From the NCBI GenBank assembly GCA_024734555.1, contig JANPWX010000080.1, positions 4,672,164 through 4,736,163 on the forward strand: a stretch of DNA of 64,000 nucleotides. Direction: 5' to 3'. The stretch's first letter is position 1; each line of letters starts with the position of its first letter. Below, in pieces: positions 1-12,900 of this stretch. The notes beneath the pieces were generated by a model that was not told the origin of the DNA, did not search any database, and was given only the letters and a program-made list of their open reading frames with translations. Source of the DNA: Trochalopteron elliotii. Taxonomy: Eukaryota; Chordata; Aves; Passeriformes; Leiothrichidae. The translations under genes and the position numbers were made by a program.

Positions 1-3000
1 AACAGCAATTCTATCTTCACTGCTGAGGTAGAGTTGCCAGAAAACCCAAGGTGGAGCAGTATTTTCTTTTCCATTTGCAGGGCACTCCTCACAGAAGGCC
101 AGACACAATGGAGACAGACCTGATGAGTCCACCTCATGCAGCTTTCCAGCAGAGCCTCTAAAATGTCACTTTGCTTCACCTGTTTTTAACTCCTCCTCTG
201 AGACTTTTCACACTCTCCAGTTGCAGTGCATCACTGAACTACTCTGGATACTTTTCCTTGGATATCTCTGTAATAGCAATGCTCCATCAGATGTCTTCTT
301 AAGCTTCATGCCAGTATAAATTCTCTTTTGCAAACCAAGTCAATTATTTTTTATCATGACTGAGAAGCAAAATAGGCTTTTGGAAACAATAAAGCAAATA
401 ACGATGGATTAATAAACTCAAGATATATGTGATGTATAAAGATACATGCTGATTTAAAATACTTATTTATAGTTTCTCATGACTTTACATTAATCGAATG
501 AGTCTCCTTCACGGTCTCATATACCATGATGATTTTTGATACTTCAGTTAGGTTGAAATAAAATTTAAATATAGTGTAGGTTTGGGAAAAGTTGAAAACA
601 CTAAAGTGGACATTTCAAAAGGAGCAAAAACACTGCAGGTGCTACAGCCTTAAAATTTTGACCCATCATGTATTTTTTTCTGTAAACTCTTCAAACAGAA
701 GGAAATGTACTACTTTGCCTCTGAAATAGACCAATGTCTCATTTGCTGTTAACTCCACAAATAAAATAACAGTACAAATAATGTACTTTTTTATTTATGG
801 TCTATGAAATCTCACAGAAGTATAGAACCGGTAAATAAATTTGCTTGAAGTTTTTTGTTTTGGAAATTTTAGAAGACAGCTATAAGGTTATCAAATATGA
901 CAAAATTTGTTGTTCTTATTCTAAGAAATATCACTAGGAATCCAAAGAGGACTCTTATGGAAAATGGATTATGCTATATATATTTTACTCTGATTTTATA
1001 TCAGAAGGAAAAAGAAAAAAAGTTTCCAAAACACTTGTTTAACCTTTCATAAGATCCAAACCCAAATCACAGCACTCTTAGGAAAAAAAAATCCTTTGCA
1101 GGAAAATATTTACTGAACATGTACCAGTGCTCAGGGTTTTCTTCCGTGTAAATTTAAATGGGTAAACCCCAGAATTTAATTCAAGCTTTTTTTTGTTTTG
1201 TTTTTCAAAAAAGAGATGCACGTTGAAGGGTGAATAATGTTTCTGACCTAGAAAGGGAAAGTCATCTGCAGTTCACTATGAATAAAGATCACTCTGTGAA
1301 AAGTATTCAAATGCAAAACAGAGGAAACCATCTGAATACAACCTAAGCAAAATTATCCTCAATTATAATTGGTTCTCTTTTTGTTGGTGAGCTGTTTTTG
1401 TGGTTTTATTTGTTAGCTGGTTTTTGTAGCCCACTCTGTGGTTGATGTCCTTGCTCTGTGTACTTACTGTGAGGGACAGAGTGACACAGCTCAAGCAGAA
1501 GGCAAGATATCTTCTCTAAAGAGCAGATTTGCTTTTTTTTCATTACAACTCCAGGATTCCTATGACCTTCAAGATCATAAAGTAGTTGAAATAAGAAAAT
1601 TGTCAGTAGCTATGTAATCCATACCAGAGAAAGCAGAACTGTAGACATTTAGTGGCAATCAGTTGCTGTATATTATCAAAGGCAGGTGTTTCATTTTCTC
1701 TGCTCTGCTGCAACTTTTGATTGCTCTATCAGGTATTTATTTTTCTTTTTTTTCCTGCTTTGTTCCTTTGAGGGGTTCTAGCAAGAAGGGTGGGACTCAG
1801 AATGGGAGGAGAACAGATGTTTTCAACCTCTGCTGCTCTGAGCAACTTCTGAGCATTCAGTGGACTGGTTGTTCAAGCAGAATGAATAGAGATCAATTTA
1901 ATATTCCATATTCTGTTGAGGAAGCTGGAAAAAATTTTGACTCCTTCTCCCTATATGTCTTTCAAGTTGGTTGACTTACATTTCAATATTTTTCTTCTAA
2001 AAGGTCCCAGATATTCCTATCTATGGAACTGAGGACAGCAAGAAATGAGATCTGCCAGTCAGTGTAGGAGGTTCAGTAAAGTAGTTTAGCAGAGTGACCA
2101 ACCGAGTTAGATTGCACCCATAATTAAATTACATTTAATTTGACTCCTTTGGACAAAAGGTCCATCTTTAGATATGTATCTATGGAAAGACTTCCCCTCT
2201 CCCCCACGCCAAAAAAACCCAAACCAACAAACATCTCTGCACTACCACATCATTATCTAGATTTATGCTGTGCAAATTATTGACTGAAAAAACAGTTTTG
2301 TAACATATATTAGTATATATTAATTAATTTCTTGCAGAAATTCTGAACAAGAAAAATAAAAACAAGTAGAGGGATTTTAAAAGTCATCATCTTGAAAAAT
2401 ATTAATCTGATAGAATTAATAAAATTCGTACATGCAATATTAGACAATAAACAAGAAAGTAATATATTTATGGCAAAGATCATATGACTTATTTCATCTA
2501 AGAAATTGGTGAAATTCATACCATTCAGAACAGTAAAATTCTTAGCTCTATGGAGTATGTCTGACAGTAAGATTTTAAAAAGATCTAAGTGTTTGACCTT
2601 TTTTTAATAAGTAGACTATTTCAAATGAGCACATCTGGTTTATGTTCCTAAACCTCTAGCCTTTAAAAGTTCTGTTCCCAATTCACACAAAATACCATTC
2701 AGCATTGCTTGACATGGTGACCTTCCCTGTAGGTGGCTGGCTGAATAAACCGATTAAATAGATTCAGGAATTTAGCATATATACAGCAAGTTAACACTTG
2801 TATCCTGAAACCATTGGTAAACATACTTACTGCTTCTCTATGCTTTCTATTAGAGATATGGAGTTGAACTGGGAATTTCAAAAATCCACTTTATATAAAT
2901 AAAGAAAGGATTTCTTAATTTTCATGTCAAAGAAGTTTTCATTATGTTGTCACATTTCTTAGATATAAAGCAACAGAAATCAGAAAAAGCCAAGTAATTA

Positions 3001-3918
3001 CAACATTAAATGTTATTACTATTTCACTCAGATCGAGGCACTGAAGGGTGGACAGAATAGGTACAAAAATTCAAGTGGTCCGTAAATATTTAACAAACTC
3101 TTTTGTTAGTTAAAAATTAAATAGTGTATGGATTGGGAAGGTTTCATTCTTTTCCCCCATAACATTAATAGCAGGTTCATTTTTATTTGTGTAGAGTGTA
3201 ATTCCTTTTGACTTTGCCTTCCATTTGCCTTGAGGACAAGCCAGTTTAAAACTGTTCAGCACACTGCACCATGCATAACAGGTAATCTGTCTAATTAAGG
3301 CCTGTAAGGATGTTCAAAGTAAAATATTGAAGAGCTTCCATAACCTCACTTTCACCCTCCCTGTGTACCACAGCTTCTGAGACTCAGAGATACCCTAGCC
3401 ATTAACTCAAGTGTTTACACTCTAAACTCAAATTCTTCTTTGCCAGAATGGTTCATTTCACATTTTACAAGTCTGTTTTCTCATTTACAGGCAGAAAGCA
3501 ATTTATCAAATTTTTATATTACATTTCTCAGCTTGTTTCAATATTGAATGATATAATATATGCCTGGAAATTCAAAATGCAAAGGCATACTGTGACTTTA
3601 TCCAGGGACCTAATAAGATTTATATCCACCTTTTTTCATGTGTGTGTTCATTTGATGCATTTCAATGAATTATTAATTATGACCAACAATAAAATATTAT
3701 TTTGGTCTGATGCACAGCAAAAGGAAAGATACCCAAGAGAAAACCATCTGACAGCTCAAAGTAGACATGGCCAAAGGATGCTCACAAGTTTCTCATCAAG
3801 TATTGCATGACATGCATCTGCCCATCAAATGAACCAGACTGACTGAGCCTTTCTGAACATACAGATGTAATCTTTGGGGAAGAAAAGTCAAGATTTATTA
3901 CATATTGGGAGGCATTGA
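1..3918. other. AT-rich unique DNA, no gene seen
   Basis: No open frame here has recognisable protein homology. The longest is 120 codons at 3448-3810 on the plus strand; its composition is what AT-rich noncoding DNA would give, with no domain or signal peptide I can identify. Short A or T runs are scattered through it. I see no retroelement end, splice-flanked exon or RNA gene. Confidence 0.6.
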
Positions 3919-3935
3919 TTTTTTTTTTTTTTTTT
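3919..3935. repeat. poly(T) tract, T17
   Basis: Seventeen uninterrupted T residues. No retroelement or processed pseudogene is recognisable on the side where a poly(A)-tailed minus-strand insert would lie, so I treat it as a simple homopolymer. Confidence 0.9.
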
Positions 3936-4924
3936 ATAAACAGCCAAGGCTATGATAGTGAACATCAAAAGATTTCATTCTATTTTCCAAACCTATTTTT
4001 AAAGGGTGACATATGGGATGGAAATATATGTAAGGCTGCATGTTCTGAAGCTGACAGAAGTCAGATTCAAAGCTGCATGTAATAACTTTTTACTTAAGAG
4101 ATTTAAATCATACTTAAATGTAGCATTATGTAACTGCTATAAATATGCTATAATCTGCTGAGGAATTTGTTTTCATTTTGCTTTTATTACATTTTCTTAA
4201 CTGATATTTGCTCTGATACAAGCTTTCAGAATGTTCTCAGTACATATGCCATACCTTATTGTCATTTAAGCTACATATCTTGATTTTTAACATAATGAAA
4301 AAATACAGTTCTTTACATATTTCAGCAACATACTATTAGCATTCTTTCTGCATTACTTACTAATGAATGTCATATAGCAAAAAACCTTCACAACTTCCTT
4401 TACTTTCAAGGTCATTATAAGAAGTGTTTTTGAAACTGCAATGAACAAATGTGAAAAGCAAATGAAGTTTTTCTCCCTTACAGCTATCTAGAGAGTCAAA
4501 GAACGTATAAAATATTCAGAGAAAATGTCAAGTTAAAACACTTTGGGTCTGAAAGCAATAAAGTAGGACTAAAATGATTTCTGATTTCCTTTTAAATAGA
4601 GTATTCAGATTTGTTTTGGTCTTTGTCATGCTATAAACAAGAAACTTACACAAGATAACACTGTGCCCCACACATCAAGCTGCACTTTTAAGATGACTAT
4701 TTTTTCTTTGTAGACTCTTCAATTTAACTTTAAGCCTATCAGATATATATTCAATGTGCTAAATAGACCTAACTGAAGAATATAGCATGCATTTCAAAAA
4801 TTCCTGAAAAATCACTCTTTAGCATATAAGGAATGAAATGTTTCATGCTTATAAAGGATTACTAAGAATGATAAGAAATCTACTTTGAAAAAATCATACC
4901 AAAAGCTGGCTTAATGCTTATTTG
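3936..4924. other. AT-rich unique DNA, no gene seen
   Basis: Very AT-rich with frequent stops in all frames. There is no open frame of note, repeat family or GC-rich patch. Confidence 0.6.
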
Positions 4925-5160
4925 AAGGAAAAGTGAGTGCTAATGGATTTTGACAGGCTGATCCTGCCTATAATAGCATCAAGCATACCAAATTCTTTTT
5001 CACACCACACTGTCCCCAAGGGATCATCAACCTATAGATTAAAAGCCCTGACCTTTGACCTTTCTATAGTTAACTATCTGTCAGCTGATTGTTAGCAAAG
5101 TTACCAGCAGGCATCGCTTCTCTGTTTATATTAATCACAAATACCAGTTTTAGGTAAGAC
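4925..5160. promoter_or_regulatory. candidate regulatory element with perfect DR1 nuclear-receptor site
   Basis: Positions 5049-5061 read TGACCTTTGACCT, which on the minus strand is AGGTCAAAGGTCA, two perfect AGGTCA half-sites with one-base spacing. This DR1 arrangement is bound by HNF4, COUP-TF and RXR heterodimers. Within 40 bases downstream there is a GTTAACTA motif (HNF1-like half-site) and a CAGCTG E-box. The surrounding 200 bases are more complex in composition than the flanking AT-rich DNA. That it is a working enhancer is inference; a 13-base perfect match could occur by chance, though rarely, in 64 kb. Confidence 0.35.
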
Positions 5161-5624
5161 CAATTCACAACATACGTCCTCTAAGTTTTGAACCTCCTCT
5201 CACAATTTTTGTTCATCTGCTACTGTCTATTAAAAAATAAGGATCTGATCTTAGATGCTATCTGCTCTTTTCCCTGTTAGGTCTTTCCACTTTCTTCATT
5301 AATTATTAACTTTTTTCATAAAGTTGAAATTCACAACACTTTTTCCTGCTAAACCTTGAGCAGTTCACAGGGATTCCACATGAAAAACAATTCCATTTTA
5401 ATTTTTTATTTTATTTTTATTTTAAGGGATCTTTGCCAAGTTGATACACTCAAGTGGTAACTGGAGGTGAGTTAAGTGCTCATCTATATCTGCCCTGTTC
5501 TTTGAACAACTTGAACTAGAAAATTAATCATGAACAGATATATCTCATGCTTACATGTTTTATAGGCACTTAGAGATTTAATATAAAATATTTCTTCAGG
5601 AGAGCAGGGAGTAAAGTCTCACCA
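5161..5624. other. AT-rich unique DNA, no gene seen
   Basis: AT-rich sequence with a short TTTTATTTTATTTTTATTTT-like low-complexity run near 5400-5424. No gene or transposon end is seen. Confidence 0.55.
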
Positions 5625-5950
5625 TGTAACTTGAGCACCTCACAGTTGTCTGCTACCTTCAAAGCTCAAGGCCAGGTGGCATTGCAGGGCACTGACACCT
5701 TTTTGGCTCAGGGAGTTGTTGTGGGTTTCCCATGTGGCAGGAGAGCAAACCCCTACACGAGCATCAATTACCCCTTCTCTTCCTCAGAGCCCAAATCCAC
5801 AGCAGCTCAGGAGTCCTGTGCTCACAGATGAATTGTGCTGCCCCTCTGCAGCCTCAGCAAGGGAGGGGGGCTGCTGTCTCCTTCACCAGTGAGTGCAAAA
5901 GGTTAGCTGGTGAAGATACAGGAAAAGGCAGACCTATGCCTCTGGTCTGT
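5625..5950. other. GC-richer patch of unknown origin
   Basis: This stretch is clearly richer in G and C than its neighbours and has several short overlapping open frames on the plus strand (60-75 codons) that show no homology I recognise. It could be a decayed repeat such as an LTR fragment, or an untranslated exon. I see no convincing pair of splice sites around an open frame and no CR1 end. Confidence 0.3.
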
Positions 5951-8900
5951 CCTCCATAGATGGGAAAGGAATAATCATAGCAGCAAGAAGTGGGATGTTG
6001 CACAGGTGAGGTTTCTCACTGTCTCTCATATGCCTGTGTTCAGTCAGGCACGATCTGCTGGCACAATCTGTTTCATTCTTGGTGAGATCAGATAGATTTT
6101 CCATTTCACTGAAACTTGAAAAAAGAAGACTGACTTACAGTAGACACAGTCAATATATGCAGAACTTGCCCCATAATAAAACAGTAAGCTTAAAAGGAAA
6201 TAAACCTTTTATCCCTATTATCTACTCAGAAGTCATAACCAAGTTTTCCATATACCAATTTTCAATACGTTAAGAGTTTCCTATGTTTCCTCTCCCTTTC
6301 CAGGGAGAAAATGCTCAGAAGAAATGACCTTCTATTATGGTAAATTGAGATCTAGTGACTAATGGCTAATTGTTATTGCAATTCTTGACCTGATCTGTAG
6401 TTCTGGAAAGCAAATCTCAGTCTCCAGAGTGTAACCAGATATACCAGACAGCCCCAGAGTTTATACAGCCAGTGTATTAACAACTGAGCAACTTCAAAAT
6501 TGTCGCCTTGATGAGCAACTTCAGATCTAATAAATTCCAGTGCTAAAACTAGGTGAACACTCAATTGTTTTCATTTGAACTGACAGAATTGAAAATAAGA
6601 CATTTCTCTTCTATTAGTTTATTCAGGGTGAAGAATAGCATTAGAAAATTAGAGGAAATCTTCTCATTGGTTATTTTTTCAACAGCTTCAAGCTGTTAAC
6701 AGTTACATTGTCCCCAGGTATGGGGTGGTGCATGTTATGGCTAAATGATTAGTTTAGAGGCTCTTGACATACAGACTTTTTCTGTTCCCCAGTATCAGCT
6801 GTGAAAATGTATTTCCAAGCAATTAAACCTCATCTCCTGCTGGCTTGGGAGCCAGGAACCTTCAAATTTCAATTCAAATTCTTCAACACCTACTACTGCT
6901 GAAAAAAATATAACTCGGTTAGTTAGAGTCACAAAGAAATCTATTGATATATGTTTGAGTGTCTTTTAAAGGGGAAAATGAAAGCCCTGGAAAGAAAAGT
7001 TGCTAATGTTGTAAGTAAAGCAGATGACAAAACATATTCACTTTAATTTGTGCCGTTTTGGACCTTGCAGCACACATACACATCACAACTGAAAGAAAGG
7101 GGTCTTAGTACTAAATGGTAGGAAGGAAGAATTAATCTCTGACTCCCCACTCCTTACCTCAAGTCTTAAAGAAGACTCTCTGACTATGTAATTTTATTAA
7201 AAAAAAAAAAATTTGCAAATTTTGATTATGTAAATTTTGGTTAGCAGCTCAGATGCAAAATGTAGAATTAACCACAGGATTGTTGTGTGGCACAGGTTAC
7301 CTAACAGTGGTGACTTAAATGACAGCTTGGTTTTTCTGTGGAGAGGAGAGTATCAGACACCTCAAAGGGAGGAGAAAACATTGCTGTCACCAAAGATTGC
7401 CAGCTCCTCTATGCAGATGCTGAGGAACTGGATACTGAAGTTCAAGTTAATTTGTAACTAAATTTAAAGCATATTCACATCCCATTCTGAAGGCCAGATT
7501 GTAGGAACACAAATGACAATAAGAATATGCCAGCAATAACTCTCTGTATTACTTTGTTTGCTATTGGATCTATTGAATGATGCTTTGCAATGTGTTTTAA
7601 TTCTAGCATGTGTTTCTTCTGTATTCCCATGCCTTTTGTACTAGAGATACAAACAAATGGAAGAGAAAGGAAAAAACCCCTTGCTTATGTTGGTGATACA
7701 CCGGACAGAAAAAATGGCAAGAGCTTTTCATCTGATATTGTCACAGCAAGAACGAAGTGTTTGCTTTGGGCAGATGCAGCTGCTGCCTCCAATATTCTCT
7801 TTATTGTTGCTTGTAACATGTAGTTATAGTTTTGAGCTTGCATAAAGCACAATTAATCGTGTTGACCAATATTTAGCCCAAGTGTGATATAATTCAGGGC
7901 AGTTTGGTGTGGAGAGGTTTAATAATTTATATTGTAAGGTACAAGCTACTCGAAGAAATAAAATACAATAAGAACAATTTAATGTAGTTCATGTGTGTTT
8001 TTAAGAACTCAACTCAAGCCAGATGAGTACTGAATTCTAGGGTGGATGTTTTGGTAATACTGAAGGTCCTTGTTTTTTTCTTTCATTGAGAAGGGAGGAG
8101 GCAGCTTTGTGATTTTACCCCAATTTACTGGATATTTGTTGCTTCCCCGCATTTGTATTTTTGGCTGTGATGGAAGTACCAAAACCCACCAATTATATAA
8201 TTAGCTAATATTTCAGTGCCTCATTGATGCAATGAGGGAGCAATAGAAAGTAATGTTAAAGAAGTAGCCTTAATGGTTGGGGGGCACAGAAGTGCCCACT
8301 CAGCTGGGGGGTCATTGCATTTCTGCTGGATCTTTGGGCACAGGGTCAGGAAGGGGGATACTGTCTGGGTGTCTTTTTGTCAGCAATAGTCATCTTACTA
8401 CTTACTTGCTAGATTCATCAGCAAGACTTGGTAATATGAAGTAAAAGACTTTTAATTAACATTTCTGTTCTCATTAAAATCACTGAAAACTTGGACTTCC
8501 TACATGGAATTGATATCAGCCTTTAATTGCAATTAACATATTAGTACCCCCCTATGTGTTCTTAAACTGCAATAATTTCCATACTTTTATCATACTAATA
8601 AGCTGGCCAATGACTTCCTGCAATATAATAGAATTGAATATTTGTAGTTAAAGTTTTATGTAGTTTCTAAGGGTGTAACTTGACAGCACGTTCATTTCAT
8701 ACTAGTCCTTCAGACTTTATTTTAATACTTTATCGGATTTTCACAGATGTCAAAAGTAAGTAATAATTAGAATTGGATGAATACAGCAAACATATTTATA
8801 TGAATATTCTTTTGATTTTAAATGAATTAATTTAAATTGTGTACACACTGCTTTTGTGATTACTTTCACAAATATTATAGTTAATGAATTTGTGGAAAAG

Positions 8901-9470
8901 AATATACAGAAAATGAGGTACTTAAATACGCCTATTGTACAAATATTTTTTCATTTCAAGTGTAATATTTGGCTCTAAAGTTTCATAGATAATGTTATCA
9001 GGCCAGGGACTAGGAATATACTTTGACCTTCATGACAAATCTCATTGTGGTAGATGGATGCTTTTCTGATTTTTGCCTAGAAGACAGGAGTAGAGTTTCT
9101 CCACTATTTTTCTAGGTATAAACAGGCAAGGAAGATAGGCAAAACAGAAATCTTTTGTGTGGGGAAAAAAATATTAAATAGAGTTATGAAATCAGATTAC
9201 TCTCCCATAATTTTCCAGTTTTTTACTTCTTCTTCTTCTGCAGTGGTTTACAGGCACTAAACTTCTCAGGATCTCCTATGGGTCCTCAGAAGTGTTTTCC
9301 TGCCCAGTGTTTGCTGGCTGTCATTCACACACTTTCCAGAAGCTTCTCCCATTTAAACAAACTGAGCATCTCTCAGGTGAGGTAGAGTTTCTACCTCCAG
9401 CAAGATATTTGGAGTGCAACTGCCAGAATGGCATGAGCAGATGACATTTCTCATCAGTGTTTAGTTGTTG
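5951..9470. other. AT-rich unique DNA, no gene seen
   Basis: Mostly unique AT-rich sequence with no supported gene. Two small open frames at 7237-7461 and 7590-7823 (plus strand) have no identifiable domains and are probably chance. The mildly purine-rich stretch near 7250-7440 resembles no family I know. Confidence 0.55.
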
Positions 9471-9496
9471 TTTTTTTTTTGTTTTTTTTTTTTTTT
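9471..9496. repeat. T-rich tract, T10-G-T15
   Basis: Ten T residues, one G, then fifteen T residues. It is a simple low-complexity tract with no recognisable insert attached. Confidence 0.9.
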
Positions 9497-9829
9497 AATA
9501 AGACTGATGACATGCAGTAATCAGGCAGCAAAATGAAAGAAAATGGTTTAGATGACTCTACCATCCATCATCATAACCCATCAACAGGAGTTCAATTCTT
9601 CTGGCAAGCAAGTTGGTTATTTCCTTCAGGTATGCTCCTTTATCCTGTTTGGAAGGGAAGAGCTTCTCACTTCTTGGTGGCCCATCTTTCACAACCTTTA
9701 CCATTTTTTTTGTTTAATTCCATGTTGTTTTGACAACTCTTTAGACAGCCTCTGCTGCCAGTCTTTATAATGTCTTATGTTTGTTTTGAACCCCATGGCC
9801 CTGAGGAGACCGGCCTGATGTCTCTTACA

Positions 9830-9920
9830 TTCCTTCTGTTTTCTTTCTTTATTTTTTTCCAACCATCTTTTTTTTTTTTCTTTTCGTTTTCTGTTTTCTT
9901 TCCTGTCTTTCTCTTTGCAG
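9830..9920 (+). other. long polypyrimidine tract ending in a 3' splice-like CAG
   Basis: About 90 bases of nearly pure T and C end in CTCTTTGCAG at 9920, which matches the consensus of a vertebrate splice acceptor very well. A branch-point-like sequence could lie upstream, but the sequence does not fix it. The downstream open frame ends within 40 bases, so a coding exon is not supported. An untranslated exon of a long noncoding RNA or a simple pyrimidine tract are both possible. The minus-strand frame through it is Lys/Glu-rich only because of the tract. Confidence 0.3.
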
Positions 9921-9958
9921 ACTCTTCTAAAATGATTTTTTTTCCCTGGCAAAGCTAA

Positions 9959-12900
9959 TTATTTTCTGCAGATGGGTATTAACGTAAATTTTATGTTTAA
10001 ACAAGGGAGTTGTGATGCCATACAGAAAAATTTCAGGTAAGTGGTAAATATTGATAATTTAGCTTTGTAAGCAAGATACTTCTATAGGTTGAATATTACA
10101 AAATCATGCCCAGCTTTTGGTTTTCTGGCTTGCAGGTGACTCTTGTTTTGCTAATGGTGCTGCCAAAATGCATAAAGTGTCAAACGTTTTTAACATCTAT
10201 TCCAAACTCTGGATCTGGAATGATTGATGATATACAATGAAGGGGCTAGAATTTTCTAAAACTGACTATCTTATATATCTCTGAGACAGTCATAGTGACA
10301 ATTTAACAATGCAAACTAGGAAAGTTTCAATAGGGAAATAATGCATCCAAGTTTCATTAAAGAAAGCCCAATATTGACTAAGAGTTTATAGTTTGACTAT
10401 AATCTGGGGTATTCTTTCTTCTGGATGAAAAAGAAACAAGGAAGGAAAGGGATAGGGAATAAGAAACAGTCACAAGGACAATCCTGAGAAATAATTATTT
10501 TCATTACATTTAATTACAACTGCAGAAATACATTTAACAATGAAAATTTTTAAATATAAGATGAGATGAAACACATTAACCTAATGTTGAAGGAGTCTGA
10601 CAGTCTGGTAATATGCTTTTACTGAGAGAGAATGAAATTGGGTCAAATCTTCTCTAACCAATTAGGTTCATGGCTTTCATTCAAGCAGCTCTGTAGGAAA
10701 AAAAATCATAGCTATTTTTTGTAGTAGTGTTAGTGCCTACATCTTGCTTATATATCATGGTATATGCAGTGACCCATGAACTTAAAGGTAGCACAGAAGT
10801 AGATGTTCAGATTTACACTGGCATCAGGAATTGAAATAGTTAGAGTACCTTGGATTTGCCTATACACTCATTTATGGTTCACTCAAAACCTAACTCAAGT
10901 ACAGCCTACTGTAACTTTTCAACTCGATGAAAATGAAGGATGCACTTGGAATGTAGCTGCTTGAATTCCTGATCTACATTCAGTCCCCCCTCCAGTGATG
11001 TAGTCTGCATAAACTAAAATGTGAATTTCCATAATAAGTCCTCAGTATGCTTTCAGTTATGAGGGAGGAAGACAAGTAGATTAACAATTATTTCAAAGCT
11101 GCATTATACTGAATCATAACAATGTAAGCTTGTGGTTTGTGACCCATACTGAATTCTTCCTACTCTTTGAAAATTCATGTAAAGGAAAAGGTTTTCATCA
11201 GCAGATATTACTCACACTGAGCAGTGGATTTCTCTTTGACTTGCCAGAGGATACAGCACTGAGAGTGTCTTCATGTGCAGTAACTTATTATAACTCAAAA
11301 ATAGAACAAGCAACCTTAACTTCAGCTATACTCTGTGCATTTGTGAGCTACTGCTGATTATCAAGTGTGCTATAAATTCACATTTCCCTTAACCAGCTGC
11401 ACTCTAACTACTGCATACAGACAAGCCTTGAGATGTTACCATGTATGATGTAAGGACCTGGCAAATCTTCATAACTTCTTTAAGGCTTTTTTGCCATTTT
11501 ATCATGCAGCATTTAACGATAATTGCTTAATCATTCCTAAGTCCTTGATATTTATTGCAGGAATATTAATTCTCATAGACTCATTTGATATTAATATGGC
11601 TGCAATAGATCTTTAGTAGATTTTCCCCTGAAATTCAGAATTAATTACCTGGTCCATAACTTTGAAGCTACTACTCTGCTATATAGAACCTGTTCTTACA
11701 GCTTTTAGCTGAACAAAACTTAATGAACTTCCATAGAGTAAATAAGTCACATTCATATTGGCTCCATTTAGGCTGAAAGTGGCAGAAAGCGACCCAATGA
11801 AAGGCAAAAATGCCACTTCTAAGGCAATTATAAATGATTCCAGTTTCTGAAGTCAGCTCCCCAAAGAATGTGCTGCTTTTCAGGTGCTGTAGTCATTTGT
11901 AACTATGCTCAAGAGGAAGGAGAGAAGAATAGACAAAGTGAAGTCATTTATCTAATAGAGGAGGGATTATTATTTGAGGTGGTGTCCTTTTTTCACACAA
12001 AAAATTCTTTATTGCACTTTAAATTCAACTACAGCCAAAAGATGCAAAGTTATTAAATAAAAGGTTACCAATCAGTGTTTCAAATCTCCATGGAACAAAC
12101 AGAAATATCTAAAGACCACAGAAAGTGATCTACTTATTCAGACACTGTCTGCTGACCTTCTTAACAGACTAGAAACTCGCAGATATTGATTAATGCTGTA
12201 AGAAAAGTGCCTTAAAAATCCTTTCATATCTTAAAACATTTGTTGTCTTGAGCTGTGTTCAAAATGTTGTGAATGGACAGTGTCTAGTTTTGGAACATAC
12301 TTTTTGTTGTTTCATTCTGATAGTGCTTTCTAGATTCTTAATAAAGTTATTTAATCTGTATTTAGAGCGCCAGAGTCTGTCCATTATTTAATAAAATAGG
12401 GAGCAGTTATAAGGGATTTACTTAATCATATTACCAGGAAAAGAACTACATCAGAGATCTTTAAAAGGTGTGAACTGGTACATTACTTGGGGGTCTCTTT
12501 ATAATGGAGTATGAATTCTTTTTCCTCCAGTGAACCTTTTGCATGCAGTAACTCATCCTCTGAGTCAGTACCCTGAATGAAGAAAACCTCTTTTTTTCAT
12601 AAATGAGGACCAATAATATGGTCCCTATTTTACTGGACACTAGCAAATGTATTTTAGATACAGCCAACAGGGCTGGATTAAAGGAAAATGAGGAGGATTA
12701 TGTGAAGTAACACCTGATGAGTGTTCTTATGTCCTGCAAAGCAACAAGGGTATTCTTGCAATTTCTTACAAGACAATTTGAATTTGCAGATGTGAATAAG
12801 TCTTGAGAGTAACAGAAGGATCTCATCTTGGAGCTGTTTCAGAGAAGAAAATTTTTAGCTTTGGAAAAAATCAATAGGATTCTCAGTAAATGAGACTAAC

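Noticed and set aside
3448..3810. 120-codon open frame, plus strand
   Set aside because: Composition fits AT-rich noncoding DNA, with no domain and no splice context.
9698..9952. Lys/Arg/Glu-rich 84-codon minus-strand frame resembling a nucleolar or coiled-coil protein
   Set aside because: It is the antisense of the polypyrimidine tract at 9830-9917.
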